Of a stretch of 20,588 bases of DNA, positions 7,548 to 15,208 are shown in pieces. The stretch comes from a virus. The stretch is taken from IMG/VR virus record IMGVR_UViG_3300022853_000118, positions 1-20,588 of that record; one strand, 5' to 3'. Under the pieces are notes generated by a model. That model worked only from the letters and a program-made list of their open reading frames with translations. It did not search any database and was not told the origin of the DNA. Position numbers and translations under genes: made by a program. Each line of letters begins with the position of its first letter. Position 1 is the stretch's first letter.

Positions 7548-9851
7548 TCATATAGCGCAGGCATCGCATGATTCACTGTCTAGTTCCATTGCACCAAGTG
7601 CAAGTGTTGCTTCAGGCTTATCGTCGTCTAATTCACTTGGATCAGTTTTATAATCGTAAGTGTTTTGATAGTATGATGTCTTCCAGCCCAACTTGTATGT
7701 AGTTAACAAGTCTTGAATCATTTGACTCATTGGAACTTCATTGTTCTCATAATGAGTAGGGTTGTAACTCCAATTTCCACTAATAGCTTGATCAAAGAAT
7801 TTTTGCATAACAGCAACAATATTAATATATCCTGTATTGTTAGGCATTTCCCACAACAATGTGTAGTGATTCTTTAGAGTTTGATACTGTGGAACAATCT
7901 GCTTAAGAGGCCCTTTCTTTGACTTCTTAACGGACAAATATCCTCTAGGTGGTTCAATTCCATTTGTTGCGTTCGACACAACGGAACTGCTCTCCGATGG
8001 CATCTGTGCGGACAATGTTGAGTGTCGTAGTCCGTACTGTAAGATATCGGCTCGTAAAGTTTCCCAATCATAATTTAACTTGTTCTCTACAATAGTATCA
8101 ACATCTTTCTTATAGGTATCAATTGGAAGGATGCCGTCTGAATATTTAGTTCGATTGAAATACTCACATGCTCCGCGTTCTTGTGCAAGTTTGTTAGATG
8201 CTTTTAGCAAGTAGTATTGAAATGCTTCTGACAAGTCGTGTACTAATTTCCATGCTTCTTTGTCTGCATAACTTGCTTTGTTTTTAGCAAGATAGTGTGC
8301 CAGTCCAATGTAGCCGATACCTAAACTACGACGAGCCTTGGTTGACTTTTCAGCGGCTAGGATTGGGTAACGCTGGTAATCAATAATTTCTTCTAGCGCA
8401 CGTACTGCTAGTTCGCATAGTTCTTCTAGTTCATCTAGTGAACGCAAAATACCTACATTAATGGCACTAAGGATACATAGTGCAATTTCACCTTCTGGGT
8501 CATCAATATGATTTAACGGCTTAGTGGGCAATGTGATCTCTTGACACAAGTTACTCATATACACTTTGTCTTTAAAACTGCTGTGTGTATTACAGTGATC
8601 TACGTTCATGATATAAATACGCCCTGTTTCTGCACGTTCTTTAATTAGTGCTGAGAACAGTTCCATTGCTGGCACACGTTTCTTTTTAATGCTTGTAGTA
8701 CGTTCATACTTTTCGTATAGCTGTTGAAACTCCGCAGCAGGACCAAAATATGATTCGTATAGTCCTGGTACATCATGTGGGCTAAACAACGTAATGTCCC
8801 CGCCACTGAGCAGTCTTTGATACATAGTTAGGTTCAACTGTATGCTGTAGTCTAACTTGCGTACACGGTTATCTTCTGTACCCTTGTTGTTCTTTAGTAC
8901 AAGGATGTCTTGAATCTCTTGATGCCACAACGGAAAATGTGTAGTAGCACTGCCGCCTCGCACACCATTCTGTGTACAGCAACGAACAGTTGATTCAAAT
9001 TTCTTTAGGAATGGGACAATGCCTGTGTGTGCTACTTCGCCGCCGCGTATACGTGAATTTACTCCTCGGATGCGTCCTGCGTTGATGCCGATGCCCGCCC
9101 GTTGTGCGGTATAACGTCCAATAGCCATATCGCTGGCAAAGATACTGTCAAGAGTATCAGCACTGTCAACAAGCACACAACTTGCAAACTGACGTACAGG
9201 AGTGCGAACTCCTGCCATAACCGGTGTTGGAATATTCACTTTAAACAGTGAGGTTGCATCATAGTACCTACGTACATAGTGCATTCTAGTGTCTGCTGGA
9301 TAATTTGCAAATAACGTTGCAGCAATCATCATGTACATGAATTGAGGAGTCTCAAATATTTCACCATTAGAACGATCCTGTACAAGATACTTGTCAACTA
9401 CTTGACGCAGACCTGCATAGGTAAAGTTCTCATCACGCTTGTGACGAATGTAACTATCTAGTGTTGCAATTTCGTCTGCTGTATATTTTTCTAAAATCTC
9501 TTGATCATATACGCCGCGTTCAATATTGCGATCAATATTCTGCTGGAGTGTAATAGCATTGTATTCGCCAAACACCTGTTTGTTTATACTATAACTTAGC
9601 AACCGTGCTGCTGCATATTGATAATTAGGTGCGTCTAAACTAATAAGATCGTTTGCACTGCGTACCAACACTTCTTGAATTTCGTTAGTGCTCATGCCGT
9701 CGTAAAATTGAATATTTGCATTCATTTCAATTTGACTGCTACTAACTCCTGCTAGCTCTAAACAGGCGTGCTCAACAACTTTGTGTATTTTATCTATGTT
9801 GAGGTGTTCTTTTGTGCCGTCACGCTTGACGATCATTGTTCCATTTGACAT
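7548..9851 (-). CDS. nrdA: Ribonucleotide reductase class Ia, alpha (R1) subunit
   Basis: This is the catalytic subunit reducing all four NDPs with the radical supplied by NrdB. It has 767 aa, close to E. coli NrdA. Residues about 5-95 form an ATP-cone (IVKRDGTKEHLNIDKIHKV), the overall activity site. Cys225 (QFASCVLVDS) and Cys459 (IALCILSAINVG) are the redox pair. Asn434, Cys436 and Glu438 (MSNLCQEITLPT) form the active site with the thiyl radical cysteine. Tyr727-Tyr728 (TSYYQNT) carry the radical transfer. The C-terminal shuttle pair is Cys-Asp-Ala-Cys, four residues tight compared with the wider spacing in E. coli. AGGAGAGAG precedes the ATG. No frameshift, intein or intron is seen. Confidence 0.98.
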   Translation of the reverse strand: MSNGTMIVKRDGTKEHLNIDKIHKVVEHACLELAGVSSSQIEMNANIQFYDGMSTNEIQEVLVRSANDLISLDAPNYQYAAARLLSYSINKQVFGEYNAITLQQNIDRNIERGVYDQEILEKYTADEIATLDSYIRHKRDENFTYAGLRQVVDKYLVQDRSNGEIFETPQFMYMMIAATLFANYPADTRMHYVRRYYDATSLFKVNIPTPVMAGVRTPVRQFASCVLVDSADTLDSIFASDMAIGRYTAQRAGIGINAGRIRGVNSRIRGGEVAHTGIVPFLKKFESTVRCCTQNGVRGGSATTHFPLWHQEIQDILVLKNNKGTEDNRVRKLDYSIQLNLTMYQRLLSGGDITLFSPHDVPGLYESYFGPAAEFQQLYEKYERTTSIKKKRVPAMELFSALIKERAETGRIYIMNVDHCNTHSSFKDKVYMSNLCQEITLPTKPLNHIDDPEGEIALCILSAINVGILRSLDELEELCELAVRALEEIIDYQRYPILAAEKSTKARRSLGIGYIGLAHYLAKNKASYADKEAWKLVHDLSEAFQYYLLKASNKLAQERGACEYFNRTKYSDGILPIDTYKKDVDTIVENKLNYDWETLRADILQYGLRHSTLSAQMPSESSSVVSNATNGIEPPRGYLSVKKSKKGPLKQIVPQYQTLKNHYTLLWEMPNNTGYINIVAVMQKFFDQAISGNWSYNPTHYENNEVPMSQMIQDLLTTYKLGWKTSYYQNTYDYKTDPSELDDDKPEATLALGAMELDSESCDACAI

Positions 9852-9880
9852 TCTCTCTCCTAGTATTTTCTTATAATTGA

Positions 9881-9888
9881 TATTTATT
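9881..9888 (-). promoter_or_regulatory. Late-type promoter (AATAAATA) upstream of nrdA
   Basis: AATAAATA followed by TCAAT lies about 30 nt before the nrdA ATG and overlaps the stop of the 141-aa gene. It fits the TAAATA core of the other late promoters here. I found no sigma70 pair at a good spacing in this gap. A late promoter is unexpected for a nucleotide-metabolism gene. Confidence 0.45.
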
Positions 9889-10309
9889 GCCTGTGCGGCA
9901 TGCTGTAAATTTTCTGGTCTACCATCGTCGACGGTAATGCATCTACGGAAGTATATGTATCATTATAATATCCTATTGCGCATTTGTCTACCATTAATAT
10001 ATAATAATTAGTAGATTTATTGTAGTCTGTAATGATATGTATCTCAAAATTAGACCTATTAAAACGATCGGTTAACTGTAAGGAATAACACATTCCTAAT
10101 ACGCGAGAGAACTCGCAGTACTGGTTCTCTTGTATAAGTTGCCAAGGGTCTGGCCAGCTCTTTTGATCCCATGCATCAGTATGAATACTAACTGTTGGTG
10201 CGGTATTGTAGCAGTCGATAACATCTTGAATAGGGTCCTTCGACCGCTCAAGACTGTACCTGAAGGCAACCCAGGCTACTAGCCTTTGTTCATAGGTTTT
10301 GTCAAACAT
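9884..10309 (-). CDS. Conserved phage protein of unknown function, next to the beta-helix fibre
   Basis: This 141-aa soluble protein has no signal peptide or TM segment. It is rich in Trp, Tyr and Asp. The centre has DPWQLIQENQYCEFSRVLGM followed by CYSLQLTDRFNRSNFEIHII, a mixed helix/strand region with three Cys. From memory, this central pattern occurs in marine T4-like phages, but I know no function. Its ATG shares one base with the fibre stop (TAATG), so translation is coupled to the fibre. That suggests a virion-assembly role, for example as a fibre partner or chaperone; this is inference. Confidence 0.85.
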   Translation of the reverse strand: MFDKTYEQRLVAWVAFRYSLERSKDPIQDVIDCYNTAPTVSIHTDAWDQKSWPDPWQLIQENQYCEFSRVLGMCYSLQLTDRFNRSNFEIHIITDYNKSTNYYILMVDKCAIGYYNDTYTSVDALPSTMVDQKIYSMPHRQ

Positions 10310-11982
10310 TACTCACCAGTAGCGTCGATTGTTGTTTTTCTATTTCTAATCTTAAATTCTAACTGGGTTAGATCGTCTACTGGCATAGTACTTGATAGTA
10401 ATATATCGATAGTTTCGTTAACAGTATCGCCGTCAGCATCTTGTACTAAGGCACTAAATGCAATAGAAGTTTCGTAAGTTGATACACCTATATAATCGTA
10501 TGCATCTGATACTGTTATAGTTTTGTCTATACCGTTAACTGTTAGTGTAGCTACACCGCTGCGTACTGCTGAATAATTTCTACTAGATAATACGTATTCA
10601 ATTTCAAATTGTTGACTAGCAATATCTATTTCACCTGGAAGTCTAAAACGCTTTTGTGCAGATCCACTAGTGATACTGTTTAATACATGTAGTTCTCCGA
10701 AGACTGCAATAACAGCACCTTCAATTTCAGGAATGTATGCATAGTTGGTCCAGTATCCCGGAGTATATGATAGTACTGCTGTTCTTGAGAAGTAGTCACC
10801 TATAGACGAGTTTCCTGGAGTTTGATATTTAAGTATAGAATCAGTAGCTAAGTATTCTGCTGCACCTTCTGTACCTACCATAGTATAAAAGTTATTTTCA
10901 CTGACGTTGCCTTTACCGTACTTTACCCAAGCAGCGTTTTTGTTAATATCATTAAATCTACAATTGGTCCAGACGTTGTTGTAAGGGCCAGTTTCTCTAC
11001 CAGATCCTACTGCTATGTTTAATGATACAAGCTGTGTTGCAAATGCTAGTCCGTAAGACAGATTAGAGAACTCACAGTTAGTCCATGAGTTGTTGTGTAT
11101 ATCCCAATCACTTATAACTGCATAAGCAAATCCGTTAAGTGTACAATCTTCAAATACGTTATTCTTAGTTTCAACAGATCCACTTAGACTATTCATTTCA
11201 ATTGCAACATCAGTAACTGCTACCGCGCCTCCACTAACCCAAGGTCCTGAAAACTTAATGTCTTTAAACACACTGTCTTTACAGTTATTGAGAATCAAGG
11301 CTTTGTTAGGAACTGTTGTTTCTAATGTCATACCTTCTAGTCTAATACGAGTTGGTTGGTTAATAGTTGTAGTGCTTGCATTACTTGCAGGAGTTCCAAC
11401 TATGCTATCTCCATTAATCGTAGTGAACATGTTTACACTTGCTGTAAGTGTTCTAATAATAGTTTTATCTGCGCCGGCACCTACAAGTGTTGTGTATGGC
11501 GGAATGTAAATAGGGCCGTCAATTACATACTCACCTGGCTCAAGATGTAATATTACTCTACTAGCTGCACTACCTTTGATAGCATCATTTAAGTATAACT
11601 GATCAATAGCTGCTTGTAACCGTATAGTTGCAATTTGACTTGGCTGTCCAGTTAATCCAAAAGAACGAACACTTACTCTGTCGTCAAGTCTTGCTTGTAA
11701 ACTTCTGCGTACTGGACTAGCAATGTCTCCGCCAGTTAATAAAAAAGCATCAGCTTCTCTATATGTATAACTATCAGCAAGAGTAAAGATGTTGTCGTAC
11801 TGTGTCAATACTTTTGTATTGCCAACTGCCGGCGAACCTTCGGATACGCTGCCGTTTCCAATAAATAATTCTTGCGAGTCAACTGCCCAACCAAATTCAC
11901 CCGAAGCTAATTGAGGTAGCCCGCTACCTGCGTTTTTTTGTCCTCTACGAATTTGTATTCGACTGATCTGAACTACTGCCAT
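10309..11982 (-). CDS. Beta-helix tail-fibre or tailspike-like protein
   Basis: This 557-aa protein starts with the same kind of fibre N-terminal domain as the giant fibre (RIQIRRGQKNAGSGLPQLAS, GEFGWAVDSQELFIGNGS, residues 8-45). Residues 100-180 give the classic opening of a right-handed parallel beta-helix: RVSVRSFGLTG, IRLQAAIDQLY, then LEPGEYVIDGPIYIPPYTTL and VGAGADKTIIR, as in pectate-lyase-type phage proteins. Residues about 230-345 contain helix rungs (NNVFEDCTLNGF, NNSWTNCEFSNL, NNVWTNCRFNDI). The C-terminal 180 residues are strand-rich. Such proteins bind and sometimes cut surface glycans; I see no certain catalytic triad, so binding is safer than enzyme. It has its own late promoter and AGGAG ribosome site. 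Confidence 0.87.
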   Translation of the reverse strand: MAVVQISRIQIRRGQKNAGSGLPQLASGEFGWAVDSQELFIGNGSVSEGSPAVGNTKVLTQYDNIFTLADSYTYREADAFLLTGGDIASPVRRSLQARLDDRVSVRSFGLTGQPSQIATIRLQAAIDQLYLNDAIKGSAASRVILHLEPGEYVIDGPIYIPPYTTLVGAGADKTIIRTLTASVNMFTTINGDSIVGTPASNASTTTINQPTRIRLEGMTLETTVPNKALILNNCKDSVFKDIKFSGPWVSGGAVAVTDVAIEMNSLSGSVETKNNVFEDCTLNGFAYAVISDWDIHNNSWTNCEFSNLSYGLAFATQLVSLNIAVGSGRETGPYNNVWTNCRFNDINKNAAWVKYGKGNVSENNFYTMVGTEGAAEYLATDSILKYQTPGNSSIGDYFSRTAVLSYTPGYWTNYAYIPEIEGAVIAVFGELHVLNSITSGSAQKRFRLPGEIDIASQQFEIEYVLSSRNYSAVRSGVATLTVNGIDKTITVSDAYDYIGVSTYETSIAFSALVQDADGDTVNETIDILLSSTMPVDDLTQLEFKIRNRKTTIDATGE

Positions 11983-12001
11983 GACTATCTCCTATTATAC
12001 A

Positions 12002-12009
12002 TATTTATC
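12002..12009 (-). promoter_or_regulatory. Late promoter (GATAAATA) for the beta-helix fibre
   Basis: GATAAATA followed by TGTAT lies about 20 nt before the fibre ATG, between the exonuclease stop and the AGGAG of the fibre. It is the only promoter-like signal in this 30-nt gap. Confidence 0.6.
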
Positions 12010-12012
12010 GAA

Positions 12013-12717
12013 TTAACTGTTCTGTTCGTAGTATGTATATACTCTATTGTACCATTCATTACGCCACTCGGCATACTCATGTGGCCATACATCAAACTGC
12101 TGATATGTCTCTCCACCGAGATCTGAGCCATGGTCACCTCGGCTACACATAAAGATATGTCCTTCGCGAATATTAGTTCCAAACATTTCGTTGTGTGCTT
12201 CGGCATAGGCTACTAGTTGCAAGAAGTAGTTCTGTACATACTCTAACTTCTTAGGCTTATTTGTTTGCTTGAAGTCAAGAATGCAAGGTTGGCCTTTATA
12301 CTGTCCAACTAAGTCAGTAGTACCGGCATACATCTGCGGAACATAAAGAGCAACTTCGCTGCCCCAAATCTCATCAACATCTACCATTGCGTTGTCACGC
12401 ACCTGAACTGCCATTGCGTGTGCTTTGATTGCAAACGGGTTACTACCAGGAGTAGGCCATTCGCCGGTATCTACATAGTCTTCAAGATATTTGTGCATAC
12501 GTGTACCAACACCGGCAGCTTCTGTTGTAATTTCTTGTGCTTTTACATCACCTACACGTCTGCGCCAAGCGATGAGTCCGGTCTTGTCACTAGTTGCATC
12601 AAGGATAGTTGTAACACTAGCAACAGCGTCGCCGTCAGGTGTCATGTATTTGCGTTTGCCGTCTACTTCTTTGCGTGATATTGGTTGATAATCGTATTTT
12701 TTAGTTATCAGACTCAT
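12013..12717 (-). CDS. PD-(D/E)XK exonuclease, MGME1/RecB-like
   Basis: This 234-aa nuclease has the motif series of the RecB-like PD-(D/E)XK family: GTRMHKYLE (residues 71-79, with His75), SEVALYVPQMYAGTTDLVG (Asp135), CILDFKQTNKPKK (Asp148-x-Lys150, the metal and catalytic pair) and YFLQLVAYAEAHN (Gln167). The N-terminal YDYQPISRKEVDGKRKY and SVTTILDATSDKTGL are typical of the T4-like marine phage exonuclease group. It probably degrades or trims DNA ends, either host DNA for nucleotide salvage or phage recombination ends. Its start overlaps nfu by 17 nt, so both are made from the nfu sigma70 promoter, which fits an early gene. Confidence 0.87.
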   Translation of the reverse strand: MSLITKKYDYQPISRKEVDGKRKYMTPDGDAVASVTTILDATSDKTGLIAWRRRVGDVKAQEITTEAAGVGTRMHKYLEDYVDTGEWPTPGSNPFAIKAHAMAVQVRDNAMVDVDEIWGSEVALYVPQMYAGTTDLVGQYKGQPCILDFKQTNKPKKLEYVQNYFLQLVAYAEAHNEMFGTNIREGHIFMCSRGDHGSDLGGETYQQFDVWPHEYAEWRNEWYNRVYTYYEQNS

Positions 12718-13060
12718 CTCGAACCTCCCGGATTGGGATCATATTTTCTATTTCCCATGCCTCTTGCCCGAAAGGATCGTTGTTCATATAATAAGGATTT
12801 ACATCACTATATCCGTTATCGGCATCTACACTTTGTACTTCGGGTACAAATTGTTTAATCATACTTTCAACACCGTGTTTTAGTGTTGCTGTTGATCCTG
12901 CACATCCGCTGCATGCGCCTTGTAGTTCTAACTGCAAATGTCCATCTAGATATGATGTAAACTCAATGTTGCCTCCGTGCTCTGCAACACTAGGTTTTAC
13001 ATGTGATTCGATTAGTTCTTTAATTTGTGTGATGATTTCTTCATCAGTTCTTTGTGTCAT
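12701..13060 (-). CDS. NifU C-terminal (Nfu)-like iron-sulfur carrier
   Basis: This 119-aa protein holds one Nfu domain in residues 5-75: ITQIKELIESHVKPSVAEHG, then LQLELQGACSGCAGSTATLK with Cys50-Ser-Gly-Cys53, the pair that bridges a 4Fe-4S cluster between two monomers. Nfu proteins deliver clusters to target enzymes. A C-terminal acidic tail of about 45 residues (VNPYYMNNDPFGQEAW ... EVRDESDN) is extra to the usual small Nfu proteins. GGAG lies 8 nt before the ATG. It is first in an early-type unit with the exonuclease. Which Fe-S protein it serves, phage or host, is not shown; some RecB-family nucleases carry clusters, but the adjacent exonuclease shows no cysteine cluster. Confidence 0.93.
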   Translation of the reverse strand: MTQRTDEEIITQIKELIESHVKPSVAEHGGNIEFTSYLDGHLQLELQGACSGCAGSTATLKHGVESMIKQFVPEVQSVDADNGYSDVNPYYMNNDPFGQEAWEIENMIPIREVRDESDN

Positions 13061-13084
13061 AGATATACTCCATATGTTATACGT

Positions 13085-13113
13085 AGTGTAGCATACAAAT
13101 ATTACAATGTCAA
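13085..13113 (-). promoter_or_regulatory. sigma70-type early promoter (extended -10) for nfu-exonuclease
   Basis: TTGACA (13108-13113), 17 nt, then TACACT (13085-13090) preceded by TGC, an extended -10. The whole promoter lies in the only gap before nfu. The transcript would start near 13078 with a leader of about 18 nt containing GGAG. Confidence 0.7.
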
Positions 13114-13120
13114 GAAGTTT

Positions 13121-13525
13121 TTAAAGTTTGTCGCCTATGTCAGTTGCTGACTTGGCCATTTTGGCAACTGTGTTGCTGCCAGCAGTATCACCTTGTGGTG
13201 TATCTGTTGCTTGTTTCTTAGTTTTTGGCTCAATACCTTTTTCACTAAAATTTTGGACCATTGCTTTTAATCTTGGATCTGTATCGTATGCTGCTTTAAA
13301 TGTGCCGTAATCAAATTGCTCTGCACCAACGTTTTGCATAAGTTTATTAAGATCAAGATTCTTTGCATCTGATCTAATATCATTTACTGTTGGTTTGTTG
13401 AAATGTAAGAAAACGGAGACGCCTTTTTGATCAGCGTCTCCAATAACAGTTCTTAATACTTGTACTAACTTTAGTGAGGTAGATGCTTGGGGTTCACCTG
13501 CTTCATAAAGTTCAAATATTTTCAT
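13121..13525 (-). CDS. Small late protein with capsid-targeting-like N-terminus, unknown function
   Basis: This 134-aa protein starts MKIFELYEAGEPQ. The first 8 residues resemble the T4 capsid-targeting sequence, with a Leu-Tyr-Glu|Ala site that fits T4 prohead protease preference. The rest is soluble and mostly helical (LVQVLRTVIGDADQKG, LDLNKLMQNVGAEQFDYG), ending in a Lys/Thr/Ala-rich tail likely to be disordered. It begins 2 nt after the upstream scaffold-like gene and has no clear Shine-Dalgarno, so it probably depends on coupling. No family recognised. Internal head protein is an inference. Confidence 0.8.
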   Translation of the reverse strand: MKIFELYEAGEPQASTSLKLVQVLRTVIGDADQKGVSVFLHFNKPTVNDIRSDAKNLDLNKLMQNVGAEQFDYGTFKAAYDTDPRLKAMVQNFSEKGIEPKTKKQATDTPQGDTAGSNTVAKMAKSATDIGDKL

Positions 13526-13526
13526 C

Positions 13527-14552
13527 TTATTTACTAGTCTTACTTAAAATTGATCCTAGTCTACGTGATGTTTCAATTATTTTCTTTTTAGCATAGGTAC
13601 GTGACTCACGACGCTCACGTCCTGCTTCTGCTTCGCCGCCAGCAGCTGGAGCTGCTGCTGCAAAATCGTCTGTATCTACAGTTGGTTCCATATCTTCAGC
13701 ACCTGGTACTGGCTCTTCATCTGGTAGCTCTGCGCCCATATCCATCGCTGGTGCTTCACCTTCGCCAGTTAGCATGCCAACACCGCCTGTTAATGCAATA
13801 CGTGTTGTTTCCATTGTTGCGTACAGTTGCTCTAGTGCAGGCTTAACTGAATTAGTAAATGCTTCTGATTGCTGGACACCCATTTCGTCGCGGATAGCAT
13901 CAGCTAGTTCTAGCATTGATTCAGTTTGCATTTCAGCAGTGTCTTCCATCCAACCAGTTAAACGGTCAACCATATCTTTAGCTGCCATAATTAATTCTGC
14001 GTTGTCTTCTGCGCCTTCTTTGAGTATTGATGCAAAGTAAGTGTCTATAATAGTTTTACCTTCGTCTACCTTTTTAGCAAATGGATTTACACCTTTTTTA
14101 GGCTTGTTACCTTTTGCGTCTTTAGCAGCTTTCTTCATTGGTTCTTTCTTGTCACCGTCTTTGTCTAAGTCAAGGAAGTCCGGCTTACTTTCATCAACTG
14201 GCTTGTCAGTAGCTCCATCCGCCGGCGCTTTGCCTTTTTTCTTATCTAACATCTTTTGGAACGCCGCTTTTTGTGCTGCTGTTTGTGCTTCTGAAATATC
14301 AGAACGCTCACTAATAGCAGCATTTAGAACATCAAGGAAAAGTTTGTTTTTGCTGTATGTTCTATTCTGCGATAGCCCACTGAAACTTTCATTTGTTTCA
14401 ATATCAAATTGCTTTGTACGCATTTTGTTTCTTGCATCTTGTAGCTGTTCTAATGTAAACGAATCTACATTAATCGTTGTGCCAAATTTCTTTGCCATTG
14501 TTTCGTTTAGTGTTTTTGACGTCAATGGTTTATTCATATCTCTAATGTTCAT
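13527..14552 (-). CDS. Acidic scaffold/prohead-core-like protein
   Basis: I chose ATG 14552 (MNIRDMNKPLTSKT, 341 aa) because GGGGAAGAG lies just upstream; an in-frame TTG at 14567 overlaps that site. Residues 1-100 are charged and helical (FTLEQLQDARNKMRTKQFD). Residues 128-139 (DLDKDGDKKEPM) look like a calcium-binding DxDxDG loop, followed by a Lys-rich linker (KKAAKDAKGNKPKKGVNPF). Residues about 165-260 are helical. Residues about 265-320 are Ala/Glu/Pro-rich and acidic, and the last 25 are basic. Such composition fits T4-like core/scaffold proteins; several Ile/Leu-x-Glu sites (DISE|A, ILKE|G) could be prohead-protease cuts. I do not have a firm family match. It has its own late promoter. 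Confidence 0.75.
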   Translation of the reverse strand: MNIRDMNKPLTSKTLNETMAKKFGTTINVDSFTLEQLQDARNKMRTKQFDIETNESFSGLSQNRTYSKNKLFLDVLNAAISERSDISEAQTAAQKAAFQKMLDKKKGKAPADGATDKPVDESKPDFLDLDKDGDKKEPMKKAAKDAKGNKPKKGVNPFAKKVDEGKTIIDTYFASILKEGAEDNAELIMAAKDMVDRLTGWMEDTAEMQTESMLELADAIRDEMGVQQSEAFTNSVKPALEQLYATMETTRIALTGGVGMLTGEGEAPAMDMGAELPDEEPVPGAEDMEPTVDTDDFAAAAPAAGGEAEAGRERRESRTYAKKKIIETSRRLGSILSKTSK

Positions 14553-14583
14553 GTTACTCTTCCCCAAGTAGTTTAATTATAGT

Positions 14584-14591
14584 TATTTATG
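14584..14591 (-). promoter_or_regulatory. Late promoter (CATAAATA) for the scaffold-like gene
   Basis: CATAAATA followed by ACTATAATT lies 31 nt before the ATG. It shares the 13-nt block ATAAATAACTATA with the promoter at 16027. Confidence 0.6.
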
Positions 14592-14595
14592 CGTT

Positions 14596-15015
14596 TTATC
14601 TGAATATAATGCTATCAAGCGCCGACTTAGCATTAGCAGTTCTTGCCTTTGCAATTTCTAATCTAGTTAATATTACATCTTTTTTAAATTCGTCTTTGGT
14701 TGTTTTAATTGTATTTGTAAAGAACAATGCATCCATATAATTCTTTTGAATGGTTTTATCTAAATCCATTACTATACTTATATTGTTAGTACCTTTAGAC
14801 AAACTCTTAGCAAGAGCAAGTGCTGCTGTTTTACTAAAAGTAATCGCAACCTGTTTATTTTCTTGACAGTTATATATCAAAAATCCTTTTTTGCTGTCTC
14901 TTACAACCATTTTACCAATACGGATACTGTTACCCTTTTGATAGGGAAACAAACTAGGATCTAGTTTATCTTCTATTAGATGTTGTAATTCTTTAAGTAA
15001 TGTTGTGTTTGTCAT
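14596..15015 (-). CDS. Small conserved phage protein, unknown function
   Basis: This protein is 139 aa from ATG 15015 (MTNTTLLKELQHLIED). A TTG nine bases further upstream would add only MRE and has no better ribosome site. The centre has strands (SIRIGKMVVRDSKKGFLIYN, QVAITFSKTAALALAKSL) and the C-terminal 45 residues form a helix rich in Lys and Ala. From memory, the IRIGK...V+.S+.GFLI.+ pattern occurs in marine T4-like phages without a function. It overlaps the end of the 71-aa gene by 23 nt, so it is the last member of the coupled operon that starts at 16021. Confidence 0.78.
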   Translation of the reverse strand: MTNTTLLKELQHLIEDKLDPSLFPYQKGNSIRIGKMVVRDSKKGFLIYNCQENKQVAITFSKTAALALAKSLSKGTNNISIVMDLDKTIQKNYMDALFFTNTIKTTKDEFKKDVILTRLEIAKARTANAKSALDSIIFR

Positions 15016-15208
15016 TTCTCGCAACCATTATAACGTTATTTGATCGTATTTTACTTACCAAACTCTTGCGTATAAGGTTGTTCATTATGACTTGCTGTCT
15101 TTCAGTAAGACTGGACATAGGAGTAGGAGCGGAAAGATTCTCAAGCTCGACTTTCTCCTCATTGGTCATAAAGATTTTGAAATCTGTTAATAGCTCGTTT
15201 ATTTTCAT
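14993..15208 (-). CDS. Small helical late protein, unknown function
   Basis: This 71-aa protein starts MKINELLTDFKIFMTNEEKV and is almost all helix, with a second helix ERQQVIMNNLIRKSLVSKI and a basic end. The start (M-K-hydrophobic-x-E-L) resembles its neighbours' N-termini but has no prohead-protease-like site. It overlaps the Q-rich gene by ATGA and the next gene by 23 nt. It could bind nucleic acid through the basic C-terminal helix, but nothing specific shows this. Confidence 0.72.
   Translation of the reverse strand: MKINELLTDFKIFMTNEEKVELENLSAPTPMSSLTERQQVIMNNLIRKSLVSKIRSNNVIMVARNDKHNIT

Noticed and set aside
11985-12206. 73-codon minus-strand frame overlapping the exonuclease end
   Set aside because: It overlaps the C-terminal part of the clearly conserved exonuclease in another frame and would include the fibre promoter; no ribosome site.
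13526-13535. TAAATA directly before the 134-aa gene start
   Set aside because: It ends only 2 nt before the ATG and is made by the TAA stop of the upstream gene, so it is probably chance rather than a promoter.
14041-14571. 176-codon plus-strand frame
   Set aside because: Antisense to the scaffold-like gene; hydrophobic Ser/Phe/Leu composition is the mirror of its Lys/Glu/Asp-rich codons.
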